64,000 nt of DNA from Prevotella falsenii DSM 22864 = JCM 15124. Its GTDB lineage: Bacteria; Bacteroidota; Bacteroidia; Bacteroidales; Bacteroidaceae. Position 1 is the stretch's first letter. Each line of letters begins with the position of its first letter. Of the stretch, positions 38,663-47,643 are shown in pieces. The position numbers were made by a program, and so were the translations under genes. The notes beneath the pieces are model-generated. The model searched no databases. It worked only from the letters and a program-made list of their open reading frames with translations, and was not told where the DNA came from. Location of the stretch: the NCBI RefSeq assembly GCF_000613945.1, contig NZ_BAJY01000005.1:1-64000 (forward strand), given 5' to 3'.

Positions 38663-39949
38663 TTACTGTTCAGGCTTAGTCGTTGGCGCGGCGGCTTGCA
38701 ATATCCAATTAATAGAAGTTATCTTTCCGTTTTGCATTTGCGCCTTAATTGTATATCTGTTAGAACCTGTTCCGCCTTTTCTTTCTATTACCAAACGAGC
38801 CGGAATTGTAATTGTCTGCAAAGTTCCACCACCTTCTTGCTTGTCGGTTGTAGCCTTTATGGCAGTTCCAAGATGCCACATTATGTTTTTAACATCTGCC
38901 TGATAAAGCTTTTCACGCATATATTTTGCCACATCAGCCGTTGTTGCACCACCTGCACCGAGGAAGTTAAACGAAGGTGCTACTACCTCTTCAATCTTGG
39001 AAGTGCTTTTGCTGTTGATGCCTTGCAGGAACTGTCGCACGGCTGCAACTGCCACTTTCTCTTCGCTTGGCGTCGATGTATTGTCGAGCATCACCTTCAA
39101 TTTCTCGTCAGCCTCCTTGGTATGGATTCCTTTTGGAAACTTTTCTCTGTACCCAAGATAAGCAGCTTCTGTATTTAAACTTACAACTTCGTCCCAATAC
39201 AGTTCTTCTATTTTCTTTTGAATTTCTTCCTTATGCGGTGTATCGGGGTGCGCTTCGAGGTATGCTTTGTAAGCTGCAATGGTGTTTTGCTGAACCACGT
39301 GTCCCCATTCTTCGCTTTTCTGCTTGTCTTGGCTCAATAAGTTCTTAATACTGTTGATATGTGCCAACGGAGCGTTAGGAAAGTCTTCCAAGAACTGTTC
39401 CATTACTTGTTGGTTGTTGCTCTTCAACGCTATTTCGTATTCGTCGGCTTCATGGCTCTCGTTACCTTTATTATAGAAGAACAGAAGAACGGCACACATA
39501 ATGAATGCGATTAGCAAAGATACGAAAAGAGCAATATGGTTGTTCTTTGTTGCAGGTTGTACAGTGTCGTTTGTTTGCTTTCCTTCAACGGGCGAAACTT
39601 TCTTTTCCCGCACTTTCTGCTCTTGAACGGGCGTAGCTTTGGGGAGTTCTTCTTCGATGACAGGTTCTATCTTGATAGGGGTAACCGGCTCTTCGGTATC
39701 GTCAGATACGACTTCTGCGATTACTTCTTCCTCGTTGTTGTCAAACACTTCTACAATATCGCTTTTCGTTGTGCTGCCACTTACGGATTCGGAGTGGTGG
39801 CAATTCGGACAAACAACGTCTTCCTTGAGATAGATTTCCCCACAATGGAAACACTTTACGAGGTGCCCCGCAATTTCTACTCCGCAACTTGGACAAACCG
39901 GTGCTTTATCGCTGACTTGATGTCCACATTCAGGACACTTTATAATCAT
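38663..39949 (-). CDS. Zinc-ribbon membrane protein with a TPR-like middle
   Basis: 428 residues. Two zinc ribbons at the N-terminus (CPECGHQVSDKAPVCPSCG at 5-23; CFHCGEIYLKEDVVCPNC). An acidic linker of about 90 residues leads to a single TM helix (IALFVSLLIAFIMCAVLLFFY). A helical TPR-like stretch follows (YKAYLEAHPDTPHKEEIQKK), and a C-terminal NTF2/SnoaL-like domain (VRQFLQGINSKSTSKIEEVV). The zinc ribbons should be cytoplasmic and the C-terminal domain periplasmic. Proteins of this architecture occur in many Bacteroidota without known function. Convergent or linked neighbours give no clue. Confidence 0.7.
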   Translation of the reverse strand: MIIKCPECGHQVSDKAPVCPSCGVEIAGHLVKCFHCGEIYLKEDVVCPNCHHSESVSGSTTKSDIVEVFDNNEEEVIAEVVSDDTEEPVTPIKIEPVIEEELPKATPVQEQKVREKKVSPVEGKQTNDTVQPATKNNHIALFVSLLIAFIMCAVLLFFYNKGNESHEADEYEIALKSNNQQVMEQFLEDFPNAPLAHINSIKNLLSQDKQKSEEWGHVVQQNTIAAYKAYLEAHPDTPHKEEIQKKIEELYWDEVVSLNTEAAYLGYREKFPKGIHTKEADEKLKVMLDNTSTPSEEKVAVAAVRQFLQGINSKSTSKIEEVVAPSFNFLGAGGATTADVAKYMREKLYQADVKNIMWHLGTAIKATTDKQEGGGTLQTITIPARLVIERKGGTGSNRYTIKAQMQNGKITSINWILQAAAPTTKPEQ

Positions 39950-40012
39950 TGCTATTCGATTTAAATTTTACTGTATCGTTAGTAAGTCGATGTTTATGGG
40001 TTACTTCCTTAT

Positions 40013-40741
40013 TCAATAGTAACGCACATTCGTTTTCCTTCGGGGGAAGCGAATTTCACGCATGCTATGCCGTCCCATCAGTCGGCTTTTGTCTACATAA
40101 CCACGCACTCCGTTGATGTAACCCTTGCCCGTGTACTGCCATGCAAATATATCGCGACCATCGTTGAGCACCGGTTCCCGTTCTGTGTATTGCGCTATAA
40201 AGAGTTTATACCCTGTAAGAGAACCTATAAGATGTTTATTGTAGAAATTGGTATATGTATAAACCAATGGGCGAACGCCATATTCTTTTGTCATTAAATC
40301 CAAGAACTTCAGCAAGCTGTCTTGCAATGCATAGTCGCTCAGCCCACCTGTGGTCTCTATATCGACCATCGGTATCAGATCTTGGTCTTGCGGACGGCAC
40401 TGCGCACGGAAGTTATGCAACTGTTCCAATTGCGGTGTCTGAGGGCGATAGAAGTGATAAGAGCCCACATTCATTCCGTTTCGCTTTGCAGCTTGTATAT
40501 TCTCGTAGTACCTGCGGTCTATCAAATCCCTGCCTTCAGTGGCTTTCAGGTAAACATAGTTCAGCTTATGGTTGCTGTTGTTAGCCACTGTTTCCCACCA
40601 CACATCGCCTTGGTAATGACTCATATCAAGTCCATGCACATGGTCGCACGTATCTTCACATTGTATATTATATTGCGCCTTGACTCCTAAAAACGAAAAC
40701 ATACATAGGACGACAAGTATATATTTTCTTCTTCTGCTCAT
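40013..40741 (-). CDS. GH25 lysozyme-like muramidase
   Basis: 242 residues with a signal peptide (KYILVVLCMFSFLGVKAQ). The GH25 domain shows HGLDMSHYQGDVWWETV, YLKATEGRDLIDRRY, GSYHFYRPQTP and the catalytic pair in PMVDIETTGG. It hydrolyses beta-1,4 links between N-acetylmuramic acid and N-acetylglucosamine, probably for cell-wall turnover in the periplasm. A TATCTTTG box at 40747-40754 ends 5 nt before the ATG. The signal peptide confirms the start, so the mRNA should be leaderless or nearly so. A gap of 299 bp precedes it, with nothing else recognised. Confidence 0.9.
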   Translation of the reverse strand: MSRRRKYILVVLCMFSFLGVKAQYNIQCEDTCDHVHGLDMSHYQGDVWWETVANNSNHKLNYVYLKATEGRDLIDRRYYENIQAAKRNGMNVGSYHFYRPQTPQLEQLHNFRAQCRPQDQDLIPMVDIETTGGLSDYALQDSLLKFLDLMTKEYGVRPLVYTYTNFYNKHLIGSLTGYKLFIAQYTEREPVLNDGRDIFAWQYTGKGYINGVRGYVDKSRLMGRHSMREIRFPRRKTNVRYY

Positions 40742-41040
40742 ATCTGCAAAGATACTATTTATAATTGGTTTGCGAAAGGCACACCGCTCTTAATTAATCG
40801 TTTACTGAAAATTTTAGTATTATTTTGCATGTAATTTGCACTCAAGACAACCAAACGGTGGCAACGAAGAAAATATACTTACTACACGCATCGGCTTCTA
40901 AACAAGAACATCACATTTAGGGAAAATCCTCCCCGTATTAGGGAAAATCCTTTTCGGCAATGAAAGAAAAAAACTTCCTTTGCATCATAAAAGCATAGGC
41001 ATTGCCACACTATATAACGAAAAAAGAGAGGAGTAAGAAT

Positions 41041-41913
41041 ATGAAAAAGTACATAATTGCCTTAATGGCACTATTCACAATAGCAACATCAGCACATGCA
41101 ATGAGCTACGAACAGGCTCGTGCACAGGCATTGTTCTTAACCGACAAGATGGCATACGAGCTTAATTTGACAGAAGAACAATACGAAGCTGCATTTGAAA
41201 TAAACTTAGACTACCTGATGAGCATAAGCACAGCTGACGACCTCTACGGTGCATATTGGACGCATAGAAACCTTGACTTGAGCTATATACTGTTAGATTG
41301 GCAGTATCGCTCTTTCATCGATGCTTCCTATTTCTACCGTCCGCTTTGTTGGGATTCAGGCTATTGGCGTCTCAGTATCTATGCAAGGTACCCACGCCGA
41401 GACTATTATTACTTCAGCAGACCACGTGTTTACGCTGTTTACAGAGGCGGACACAGTTGGCGAACGAATGGCGGGCGCAGCTGGTATAATGGGCGCAGAT
41501 ACGTAAGCTACAACGATAGAGAACGCTATTTCGGTATGCGCGACAGCTACCAACGTGGATATTACGGACAAAGATACCAATATGTAAACAACAGTTATCC
41601 ACAAACGGACAGAAGAAGGAGTTTCGGCAACCAACAAGAGAGAAACTTCGGCGGCAACAGAAACTATGGTTTCAACGATGCTCCGAGAAGAAGTTCAACA
41701 CGTACAACCGTGTCTCATGGTGCAAACCGATTTGGAAACAACACAGGTTTCAACACGTTCGGAGGCAGCCGCAGCTTCGGCAGCACTTCTATCCGACCCG
41801 TTCCAAACAGGTCGTTCACCCCTTCAAGAAGCGGCAACCACTCGTTTGGAACACCAAGCAGTGGCTTCGGAAATTCAAACAGTAGCAGTTCGCAATTCGG
41901 CGGTCATAGATAA
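41041..41913 (+). CDS. Secreted Gly/Ser/Arg/Tyr-rich low-complexity protein
   Basis: 290 residues from ATG 41041 (MKKYIIALMALFTIATSAHA, signal peptide). Residues 20-130 are a helical domain (QARAQALFLTDKMAYELNLT, QYEAAFEINLDYLMS) rich in Tyr/Trp toward its end. From about 130 it is low-complexity, with repeats of GGRSW, RYFGMRD, FGGNRN and FGNSNSSSSQFGGH. Such tails suggest a surface or matrix role or nucleic-acid/polyanion binding. Function unknown. It has a good Shine-Dalgarno (AGAGAGGAG) about 5 nt before the start, which is rare in this phylum and favours this start over an in-frame ATG 39 nt upstream. Confidence 0.65.
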   Translation: MKKYIIALMALFTIATSAHAMSYEQARAQALFLTDKMAYELNLTEEQYEAAFEINLDYLMSISTADDLYGAYWTHRNLDLSYILLDWQYRSFIDASYFYRPLCWDSGYWRLSIYARYPRRDYYYFSRPRVYAVYRGGHSWRTNGGRSWYNGRRYVSYNDRERYFGMRDSYQRGYYGQRYQYVNNSYPQTDRRRSFGNQQERNFGGNRNYGFNDAPRRSSTRTTVSHGANRFGNNTGFNTFGGSRSFGSTSIRPVPNRSFTPSRSGNHSFGTPSSGFGNSNSSSSQFGGHR

Positions 41914-42023
41914 AAGCAAGCTTTACAGCTTGACTGTTCCCAGATATAAATAAATAATTGATAGGTAGTAATGTTTTTCAGCGACAAAAGAAAAGTTAAA
42001 GTCGCATTTACAAAAGGTTATGT

Positions 42024-42062
42024 AGAAAGGAACTCCATGCGATATGGCGTTCCTTTTATTTT
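42024..42062 (+). terminator. Terminator downstream of the Gly/Ser-rich protein gene
   Basis: AAAGGAAC / GTTCCTTT stem with an inner ATGG/CCAT-type pairing, followed by TTATTTTT. It lies about 110 bp past the stop. Confidence 0.75.
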
Positions 42063-42181
42063 TCATTCAAGTAATAAAACATACAGAACTGTAAAAGCAC
42101 CGAACCGTTACAGTCGGTTTGCTGTCTTACATTGGGCAATAGAAAATTAATGGAAACAATCTATTTTATGAACGAAAAGAA

Positions 42182-42380
42182 GGCAATAAAAGTGTAAATA
42201 TTATTCACAAACGCAGCTACAACATAACTACTTATTTATCAATGCATTACAAAACCTATTGTTTTGCGTTCCAAAACCGTAGGTTTTGCACGGTAAAAGC
42301 GGCTGTTTTGCATCGCAAAACCTACGCTTTCGCAACGCCAAATCGAAATTATCGTTTTTCTTCGGAATTATCTTTACAAA
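42182..42380 (+). repeat. 22-bp modular array F with conserved flanks
   Basis: Modules at 42251 (CCTATTG), 42273 (CCGTAGG), 42295 (GCGGCTG) and 42317 (CCTACGC, ending TTTCGC). The order of the two middle cores is swapped relative to arrays C and D. It is followed within 30 bp by part of a fold-back element, and the two fill most of the 675-bp gap between convergent genes. Confidence 0.88.
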
Positions 42381-42405
42381 ACCATTGCTTTTATGTAGGG
42401 GTACG

Positions 42406-42542
42406 ATTTTCCGTCCGCTTGCCGGCAGCTGCGCAGCCATTACATCTCGTCGTAGCCCGCTACACCTTCGATAAAATGCCGGCACAGCTGCCCAACAATC
42501 GAACAAAATCAGTCAAGAACGCTAATTAACGATTGGGGTTAA
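42406..42542 (+). repeat. Partial 200-bp fold-back element
   Basis: Matches the 3' two thirds of the full copy at 43909-44111, from TTTTCCGTCCGCTTGCCGG to GATTGGGGTTAAAC. The left inverted repeat is absent and array F abuts it. Confidence 0.82.
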
Positions 42543-42588
42543 ACAAGGAAAAGAAAACCAATTCCCACAAAAATATCAACCGTTACCT

Positions 42589-43113
42589 CTACTCTATCTT
42601 CAAAATTCGCACATCGGCATTTTTCATAACAGCAATTTCGTTCATCGGTTTGCCATAGAACACACTTTGAACCGCTTTATTAATGATGCCGTGTCCTACG
42701 GCTAAAACCGTCTTATCGGGATATTCACACTTTATCCATTCTAAGAATTTTGCAGCTCGTTGCTTCAATTCCTCCAACGTTTCTATGTCGTCGGGCCATT
42801 TTGAAGGGTCGTTTAGGTTGGCAAGTTCCGGAATAAACTTTCCTGTAAAACTCCCCCAATCGCGTTCGCGCAATAATTTTGTAGTAACGATGAGTGCCTG
42901 CTTTTCGTTCCCAACCATCACACGGCAGGTTTCAATGCTCCGCTGAAGGTCGCTCGAAACGTAAGCATCGAAATGTACATCGGCAAGTTTTTGTCCCAAT
43001 TCCTTAGCTTGCCGTATGCCGTTTTCGTTCAGTTGTCCCTGCGTTTGCCCTTGCATAATGCGTTTTGCATTATCAACGGTTTCGCCGTGGCGTACCAAAT
43101 AGAGTGTTGTCAT
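42589..43113 (-). CDS. Histidine phosphatase family protein (phosphoglycerate-mutase-like)
   Basis: 174 residues. The catalytic RHG motif is YLVRHGETVDNAKRIMQGQT at the N-terminus; the second His is in LAVGHGIINKAV. The length and the ETVDN start match the small cytoplasmic phosphatases (CobC/GpmB branch) rather than glycolytic mutase. The substrate is unknown. It is divergent from the DUF308-type gene across a 137-bp gap in which each gene has its own -7 box (TATATTTG at 43184-43191 on the plus strand). Confidence 0.88.
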   Translation of the reverse strand: MTTLYLVRHGETVDNAKRIMQGQTQGQLNENGIRQAKELGQKLADVHFDAYVSSDLQRSIETCRVMVGNEKQALIVTTKLLRERDWGSFTGKFIPELANLNDPSKWPDDIETLEELKQRAAKFLEWIKCEYPDKTVLAVGHGIINKAVQSVFYGKPMNEIAVMKNADVRILKIE

Positions 43114-43250
43114 ATATTATACTTATCTTAATACAAAAGTAATAAAAACTTGGTAGTTAGACTATAGAGTGCGAATTATTTCGTATATTTGCAATAGAAA
43201 TATAAAGAAAAGACTACAACAGTCTTTATTTTAATAAGGTAAAGAAAACT

Positions 43251-43907
43251 ATGAGATTAATTCAAAGCTCTATCATTCGTGCAATTGTTGCAATTGTTAT
43301 TGGCGCATTGTTAGTAAAATACAGAGTGGAAACCATGACTTGGATAACCATTGCAGCCGGAATAATGTTCTTCGTATCGGGCGCAATCTCGTGCACAGTC
43401 TATTATTTTGAGAAAGAAAAAGCAGCAAAAGTTCCACCAACAGTCGATGAAAAAGGCAATGTTGTAAAGGCAAGTCGCCCTATTTTCCCCATTGTGGGCA
43501 TCGGTTGCACTGTGTTGGGCGTTATCTTAACGTTGATGCCGGGCGGATTTATAACATGGGTGGTTTATATTTTTGCCGCAATTCTTATACTGGGAGCTGT
43601 CAATCAGTTTATGAACCTTGCAAGTTCACGCCGGTTTGCCCGCGTTCCTATTCTGTTTTGGCTCTTCCCAACAGTAACATTAGGTATCGGTATTTACATC
43701 ATTGCCCAACCGATGGACGCTGCAACCTTACCTCTAAAGGTTATAGGCTGGTGCTTAATGTTCTACGGTGTAGTGGAATTGGTGAACGCTATCAAGATAA
43801 ATCAAATGAAACGGGCATACGAAAAGATTGAAAACGCTAAAGTCGTAAACGGCGTTAAAATGCCTGCTGACGACAAAATCGAAGACGCCGAAATCATAGA
43901 AGAATAG
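43251..43907 (+). CDS. DUF308/HdeD-type membrane protein
   Basis: 218 residues with six hydrophobic spans in three pairs (IIRAIVAIVIGALLV, WITIAAGIMFFVSGAISC, IFPIVGIGCTVLGVILTLMPGGFI, WVVYIFAAILILGAVNQF, WLFPTVTLGIGIYIIA, VIGWCLMFYGVVELVNAI), the pattern of DUF308. The tail is charged and cytoplasmic (KIEDAEIIEE). HdeD is linked to acid resistance in E. coli; the role here is unknown. The stop codon is followed immediately by a 203-bp fold-back element. Confidence 0.78.
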   Translation: MRLIQSSIIRAIVAIVIGALLVKYRVETMTWITIAAGIMFFVSGAISCTVYYFEKEKAAKVPPTVDEKGNVVKASRPIFPIVGIGCTVLGVILTLMPGGFITWVVYIFAAILILGAVNQFMNLASSRRFARVPILFWLFPTVTLGIGIYIIAQPMDAATLPLKVIGWCLMFYGVVELVNAIKINQMKRAYEKIENAKVVNGVKMPADDKIEDAEIIEE

Positions 43908-43908
43908 G

Positions 43909-44111
43909 TTAAACCCCAATCGGTTCATTAGGAAGCATTTGCTTATCTTTGTTATTACCGTCATGCTTCCTTACCGGTTTCGTCCGCTTGCCGGTATCTG
44001 CGCAGCCATTACATCTCGTCGTAGCCCGCTACACCTTCGATGAAATGCCGGCACAGCTGCCCAACAATCGAACAAAACCGGTCAAGGACGCTAATGCCGA
44101 TTGGGGTTTAA
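43909..44111 (+). repeat. 203-bp fold-back element, reference copy
   Basis: Ends TTAAACCCCAATCGG / CCGATTGGGGTTTAA are a perfect 15-bp inverted repeat. Inside, ACCGGTTTCGTCCG pairs with CGAACAAAACCGGT (G-U tolerated), GGAAGCAT pairs with ATGCTTCC, and GTAGC-CC-GCTAC forms a central hairpin. It begins 1 bp after the stop of the DUF308-type gene. There is no ORF. An isolated IS982-type end (ACGTGAGTTCG) directly follows at 44111. Confidence 0.88.
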
Positions 44112-44123
44112 CGTGAGTTCGAA

Positions 44124-44158
44124 AAACGATAGTACTTTTGAGATAAAACGATAGTACT
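44124..44158. repeat. Short direct repeat, AAACGATAGTACT twice
   Basis: Two 13-bp copies begin 22 bp apart (44124 and 44146). The spacing equals the unit length of the modular arrays, but the sequence does not fit the module. It could be a small operator or a chance repeat. Confidence 0.5.
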
Positions 44159-44201
44159 GTCCTATAAAAGTGAAGTGGCTTCAAGGAAAAATATTATATA
44201 A

Positions 44202-44249
44202 AAAATAAGTGGATACTCATTAGAAATAGGGTATCCACTTATTATTTTT
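44202..44249 (-). terminator. Terminator downstream of the TonB-dependent receptor gene
   Basis: AATAAGTGGATAC / GTATCCACTTATT perfect stem with a 14-nt loop and A/T-rich flanks, 18 bp past the stop. Confidence 0.85.
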
Positions 44250-44266
44250 ATCTATTATTCAGAAAA

Positions 44267-47200
44267 TTAGAATGTGTAACGTAAACCTATCTGACCGCGC
44301 CAACGGCTGTTGTAACTGTCGTAATCTCGATTTACGTGTGTGCCATCGAACTTGAACAAGCCGTCGCCTTCATAGTTGAATGGACTGAAGTAACGGCCGA
44401 AACCATCGCCGTAGGTATGTCCCCAATCTTTGTTAAGCAAGTTTCCGACATTGATAATGTCAAAGCTAAGCTCCAAAGAATTAACTTGTCCGCCAACTTT
44501 AAAGCTATACTTCTGTGCTAAGTGAACATCGAAATGATGCTCGAAAGCAAGATTGTCGGCATAACGTTTGAAGTATTCGCCACGATGCTTGCTCATATAA
44601 GAGTCGTCGGCAATCCATTGTTTCAATAAAGCACGTTGTTGTTCTTCAGAAAGATTACCGCTATAGCCTGCACCCAATACTTTTGTTATCAATGGATAAG
44701 TGTTCTTGCTGTTGTTTACAGTTGTTGGCGCAAAACGCATTTGGTCAATTTGTGCATCGGTAGGAATGAACATAAGGTCGTTGCCACGAGCACCGTCACC
44801 ATTCATATCGCCATACATTTCAATAACATACGGAGAGCCGCTACGTCCTTGGTAGATAACTCCGACGGTGGTTTGCCATTGCTTTCTTGCTCCATAACCT
44901 ACATGATAGTAAGCACTTGCCTGAACACGATGAGGAACATTATATGCGCTGAAACCCAGTTCAGGGTCGTTAGGATTTCTGTAAGTAGTATTATACATCC
45001 AGTTGCTGCCTGCAACAGAAGACGTTCCGCTATTCACACTCATAGAACGTGTCCATGTGTAACTTGCCATTAAATCAAGACCGAAGTCGAAGTGCTTTTC
45101 ACCTTTCAACGACAAGTTCACTGTATAGCCCTTGCTGGTGTTATACAATCCATATACGTATGCGTATGGAGTTCCCTTTGTAGTCTGTTCAAACATAGGG
45201 CGGTTGTCCCACGTATAACCGGTTTCTTGACCGAAAGTTCTACCTGTTTCTTCGATTGCAAGATTTTTATAGTAGATGTCGTTCAAAGTCTTTGAATAGA
45301 TAGCTTCTGCTGTCCAATCTATTCCCAATGCATTAAAGTCGAAACCAAGATTGAATTTAAGCGTTTGTGTGAATTTAAAGTTATCAGAGAAAATATCAAC
45401 TTCCTGACTTCCGGCTGATACTTTCAGCTTCTCAGCATTCTCCAATTGCTTGTTAGGGTCGAAGATTAGATTAAGCCCCTTTGGATTATAGACGTTGTAT
45501 TTAGACATCTGAATGCCTGTATTCGTGAAATTGTTGCTAATCCAAACGTATGGAATACGCCCTGTAAAGACTCCCAAGCCACCACGAAGAATGAAGCGAC
45601 GGTCGTTATTGATGTCCCAACGGAAACCTACACGTGGGCTCCACAAAGGAGTGCTTGACAATTTATGGTCTGTGCGAACACCCCAACCGCGACTTGCAGC
45701 ATATTCATTGAACCCTGTATTGGCAGTAGGCGTATCGAAAAACAGAGGAATTTCCATGCGCAAACCGTATGTAAGCTGGAAAGAAGGAGTAGCGTTCCAC
45801 TTGTCTTGAACGTAGAAACCTAACTGTCCTGCAGAGAATGGAGCTTTCCAACGTGGGTCTCCGGTTACTTCGGTATTAGCCATTCCAAAGCGGTATTGCC
45901 TTAGATAAACATAGTTAGGGTCAAGTTTGTCAGCCATAAAGTCTTCGTAATACTTATTGAAATGTGCTAAATCTGCAAAGTTATAAGTTCCATTTGCGTC
46001 TTGAATGAAAAGGTTTGCAAACTTATAAAACTCGTTGTGCGTACCAAAAGTAAAAGTATGGCTACCCTTATACCAAGTAAGGTTGTCTTCAACAGTATAA
46101 ATATCTTGGTCAAGTTGGTTCGCCATAGACGAACGCTCGTTACCAATATTAAGCGTACCACCCGTTACCTGAAGAGAAATCATTGGGAAAGGCGATGTTA
46201 CGGCACGCTGGTCGCGTACCCTTACGTAACTTGCACGCGCTTCGTTGCTCACTACTGCCGACAGACGGCTTTGTAATTCAGCGGTGAAAGAGTTTGTTTT
46301 GCTCTCAAATGGATAATAATAATGATTATCGTTCAACGAAGAAGCACCACTGACATTGTTTAATTGCTTTGCATCTACTAAGCTCCAACGGAACGAGAAC
46401 TTGTTAAAGTCGTTGATATTCCAGTCAATCTTTGCACCAAACTTCTTACTCTTGGTATAAATATCAGGGTTACCGAATGCTCCTGTATAGTTGTATCCTT
46501 GCTTTGCAGCCATCTCCTTGACCTTTGCAAGCACATCGTCAGCCTCCTCTTTAAGAATACGTGAGCCTGTTTGCCCATAACCATTGATATTCGGATATTC
46601 TTTGTTGGCATCTTCAAAGTTAAAGAAGAAGAATAGTTTATCCTTGATAATAGGACCTCCAAACGTTACACCCCATTGGTATTCTTGCTGTTTCTGATAC
46701 TTTGGCGCATAGCCCGTTCCGTCAGAATAAGGATAATGGCGGCCGATAAGGTTCTGATTATTGCCAAATCCATAAACACTTCCATGGAAATTGTTAGTTC
46801 CCGACTTTGTAATAGCATTGATTGCACCGCCGGTAAAACCACTTTGACGAACGTCGAATGGTGCTACATTGATTTGAATTTGCTCGATAGTCTCCATAGA
46901 AACAGGCTGAGTACCGGCTTGTCCACCATTAGAGCCATCGGCGGTAAGACCAAACACGTCGTTGTTCATAGCACCGTCAATCATAAACGAGTTGTAACGG
47001 TTGTTCGTTCCTGCAAACGACATTGCACCATTACTTGATGTTGTTAGCTGGGGATTTAATCTTGCTACATCAGCAATACCGTGTGTGATACTTGGGATTT
47101 CGGCAATTTGTTTAGCATTAAGGCTCTGTGCCGCACCCGTTTTTGTTCCATTGATTCCTGCTTTAGCCACCACAACAACCTCCTGCAACTCTTTTGATTC

Positions 47201-47527
47201 TGTTTGCAGTTTGCATGATAAGTCTTCCACTTCACCCAAACGAAGCGTTACATCGCTAAATGTTTTTGTTTGTTGGCCAATATAGGCAATTTCTACTTTG
47301 TAAGGTCCACCAACACGCATACCTTGAATGGTAAAACGTCCGTCTAAATTGGTCAAAGCCCGATAGACTGTCCCGGAAGGTTGGTGGATAGCAGTAACCG
47401 TAGCACCGATGACTTCTTCGCCATTCGACGTAACCTTACCGCTAATACCCGATGTGGTAATCTGTGCCATAACTGAAGAAGTTAAAGCAAGCAGCATTAC
47501 AACAAGAGAAAGCAATCTTTTCTGCAT
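44267..47527 (-). CDS. TonB-dependent receptor with an N-terminal carboxypeptidase-regulatory-like domain (Oar-like)
   Basis: 1086 residues. Signal peptide (LLSLVVMLLALTSSVMAQ), a carboxypeptidase-regulatory-like fold at about 25-110 (GISGKVTSNGEEVIGATVTA), plug domain at about 115-230 (EIPSITHGIADVARLNPQL, FMIDGAMNNDVFGL) and a 22-strand barrel ending in IGLRYTF with terminal Phe. It lacks a SusD partner, so it is the Oar-like type rather than a SusC pair. It imports an unknown ligand across the outer membrane using TonB/ExbBD energy. A TATATTTG box lies at 47575-47582, and the gene ends at a strong terminator. Confidence 0.93.
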   Translation of the reverse strand: MQKRLLSLVVMLLALTSSVMAQITTSGISGKVTSNGEEVIGATVTAIHQPSGTVYRALTNLDGRFTIQGMRVGGPYKVEIAYIGQQTKTFSDVTLRLGEVEDLSCKLQTESKELQEVVVVAKAGINGTKTGAAQSLNAKQIAEIPSITHGIADVARLNPQLTTSSNGAMSFAGTNNRYNSFMIDGAMNNDVFGLTADGSNGGQAGTQPVSMETIEQIQINVAPFDVRQSGFTGGAINAITKSGTNNFHGSVYGFGNNQNLIGRHYPYSDGTGYAPKYQKQQEYQWGVTFGGPIIKDKLFFFFNFEDANKEYPNINGYGQTGSRILKEEADDVLAKVKEMAAKQGYNYTGAFGNPDIYTKSKKFGAKIDWNINDFNKFSFRWSLVDAKQLNNVSGASSLNDNHYYYPFESKTNSFTAELQSRLSAVVSNEARASYVRVRDQRAVTSPFPMISLQVTGGTLNIGNERSSMANQLDQDIYTVEDNLTWYKGSHTFTFGTHNEFYKFANLFIQDANGTYNFADLAHFNKYYEDFMADKLDPNYVYLRQYRFGMANTEVTGDPRWKAPFSAGQLGFYVQDKWNATPSFQLTYGLRMEIPLFFDTPTANTGFNEYAASRGWGVRTDHKLSSTPLWSPRVGFRWDINNDRRFILRGGLGVFTGRIPYVWISNNFTNTGIQMSKYNVYNPKGLNLIFDPNKQLENAEKLKVSAGSQEVDIFSDNFKFTQTLKFNLGFDFNALGIDWTAEAIYSKTLNDIYYKNLAIEETGRTFGQETGYTWDNRPMFEQTTKGTPYAYVYGLYNTSKGYTVNLSLKGEKHFDFGLDLMASYTWTRSMSVNSGTSSVAGSNWMYNTTYRNPNDPELGFSAYNVPHRVQASAYYHVGYGARKQWQTTVGVIYQGRSGSPYVIEMYGDMNGDGARGNDLMFIPTDAQIDQMRFAPTTVNNSKNTYPLITKVLGAGYSGNLSEEQQRALLKQWIADDSYMSKHRGEYFKRYADNLAFEHHFDVHLAQKYSFKVGGQVNSLELSFDIINVGNLLNKDWGHTYGDGFGRYFSPFNYEGDGLFKFDGTHVNRDYDSYNSRWRGQIGLRYTF

Positions 47528-47643
47528 AATAAATTAATGTTAAGACTTAATAACGTTATATTGTAATTATGGTGCAAATATAACTAAAATTTACCAAAAC
47601 ATCGTTATAATCTTGGTAAAAAAGAAGTTCTAACAAGAAAAAA

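Noticed and set aside
44124..44158. Relict of the 22-bp modular array
   Set aside because: The two copies are 22 bp apart, but the unit lacks the AAAA-N7-TTTTGC layout. The match in spacing may be chance.
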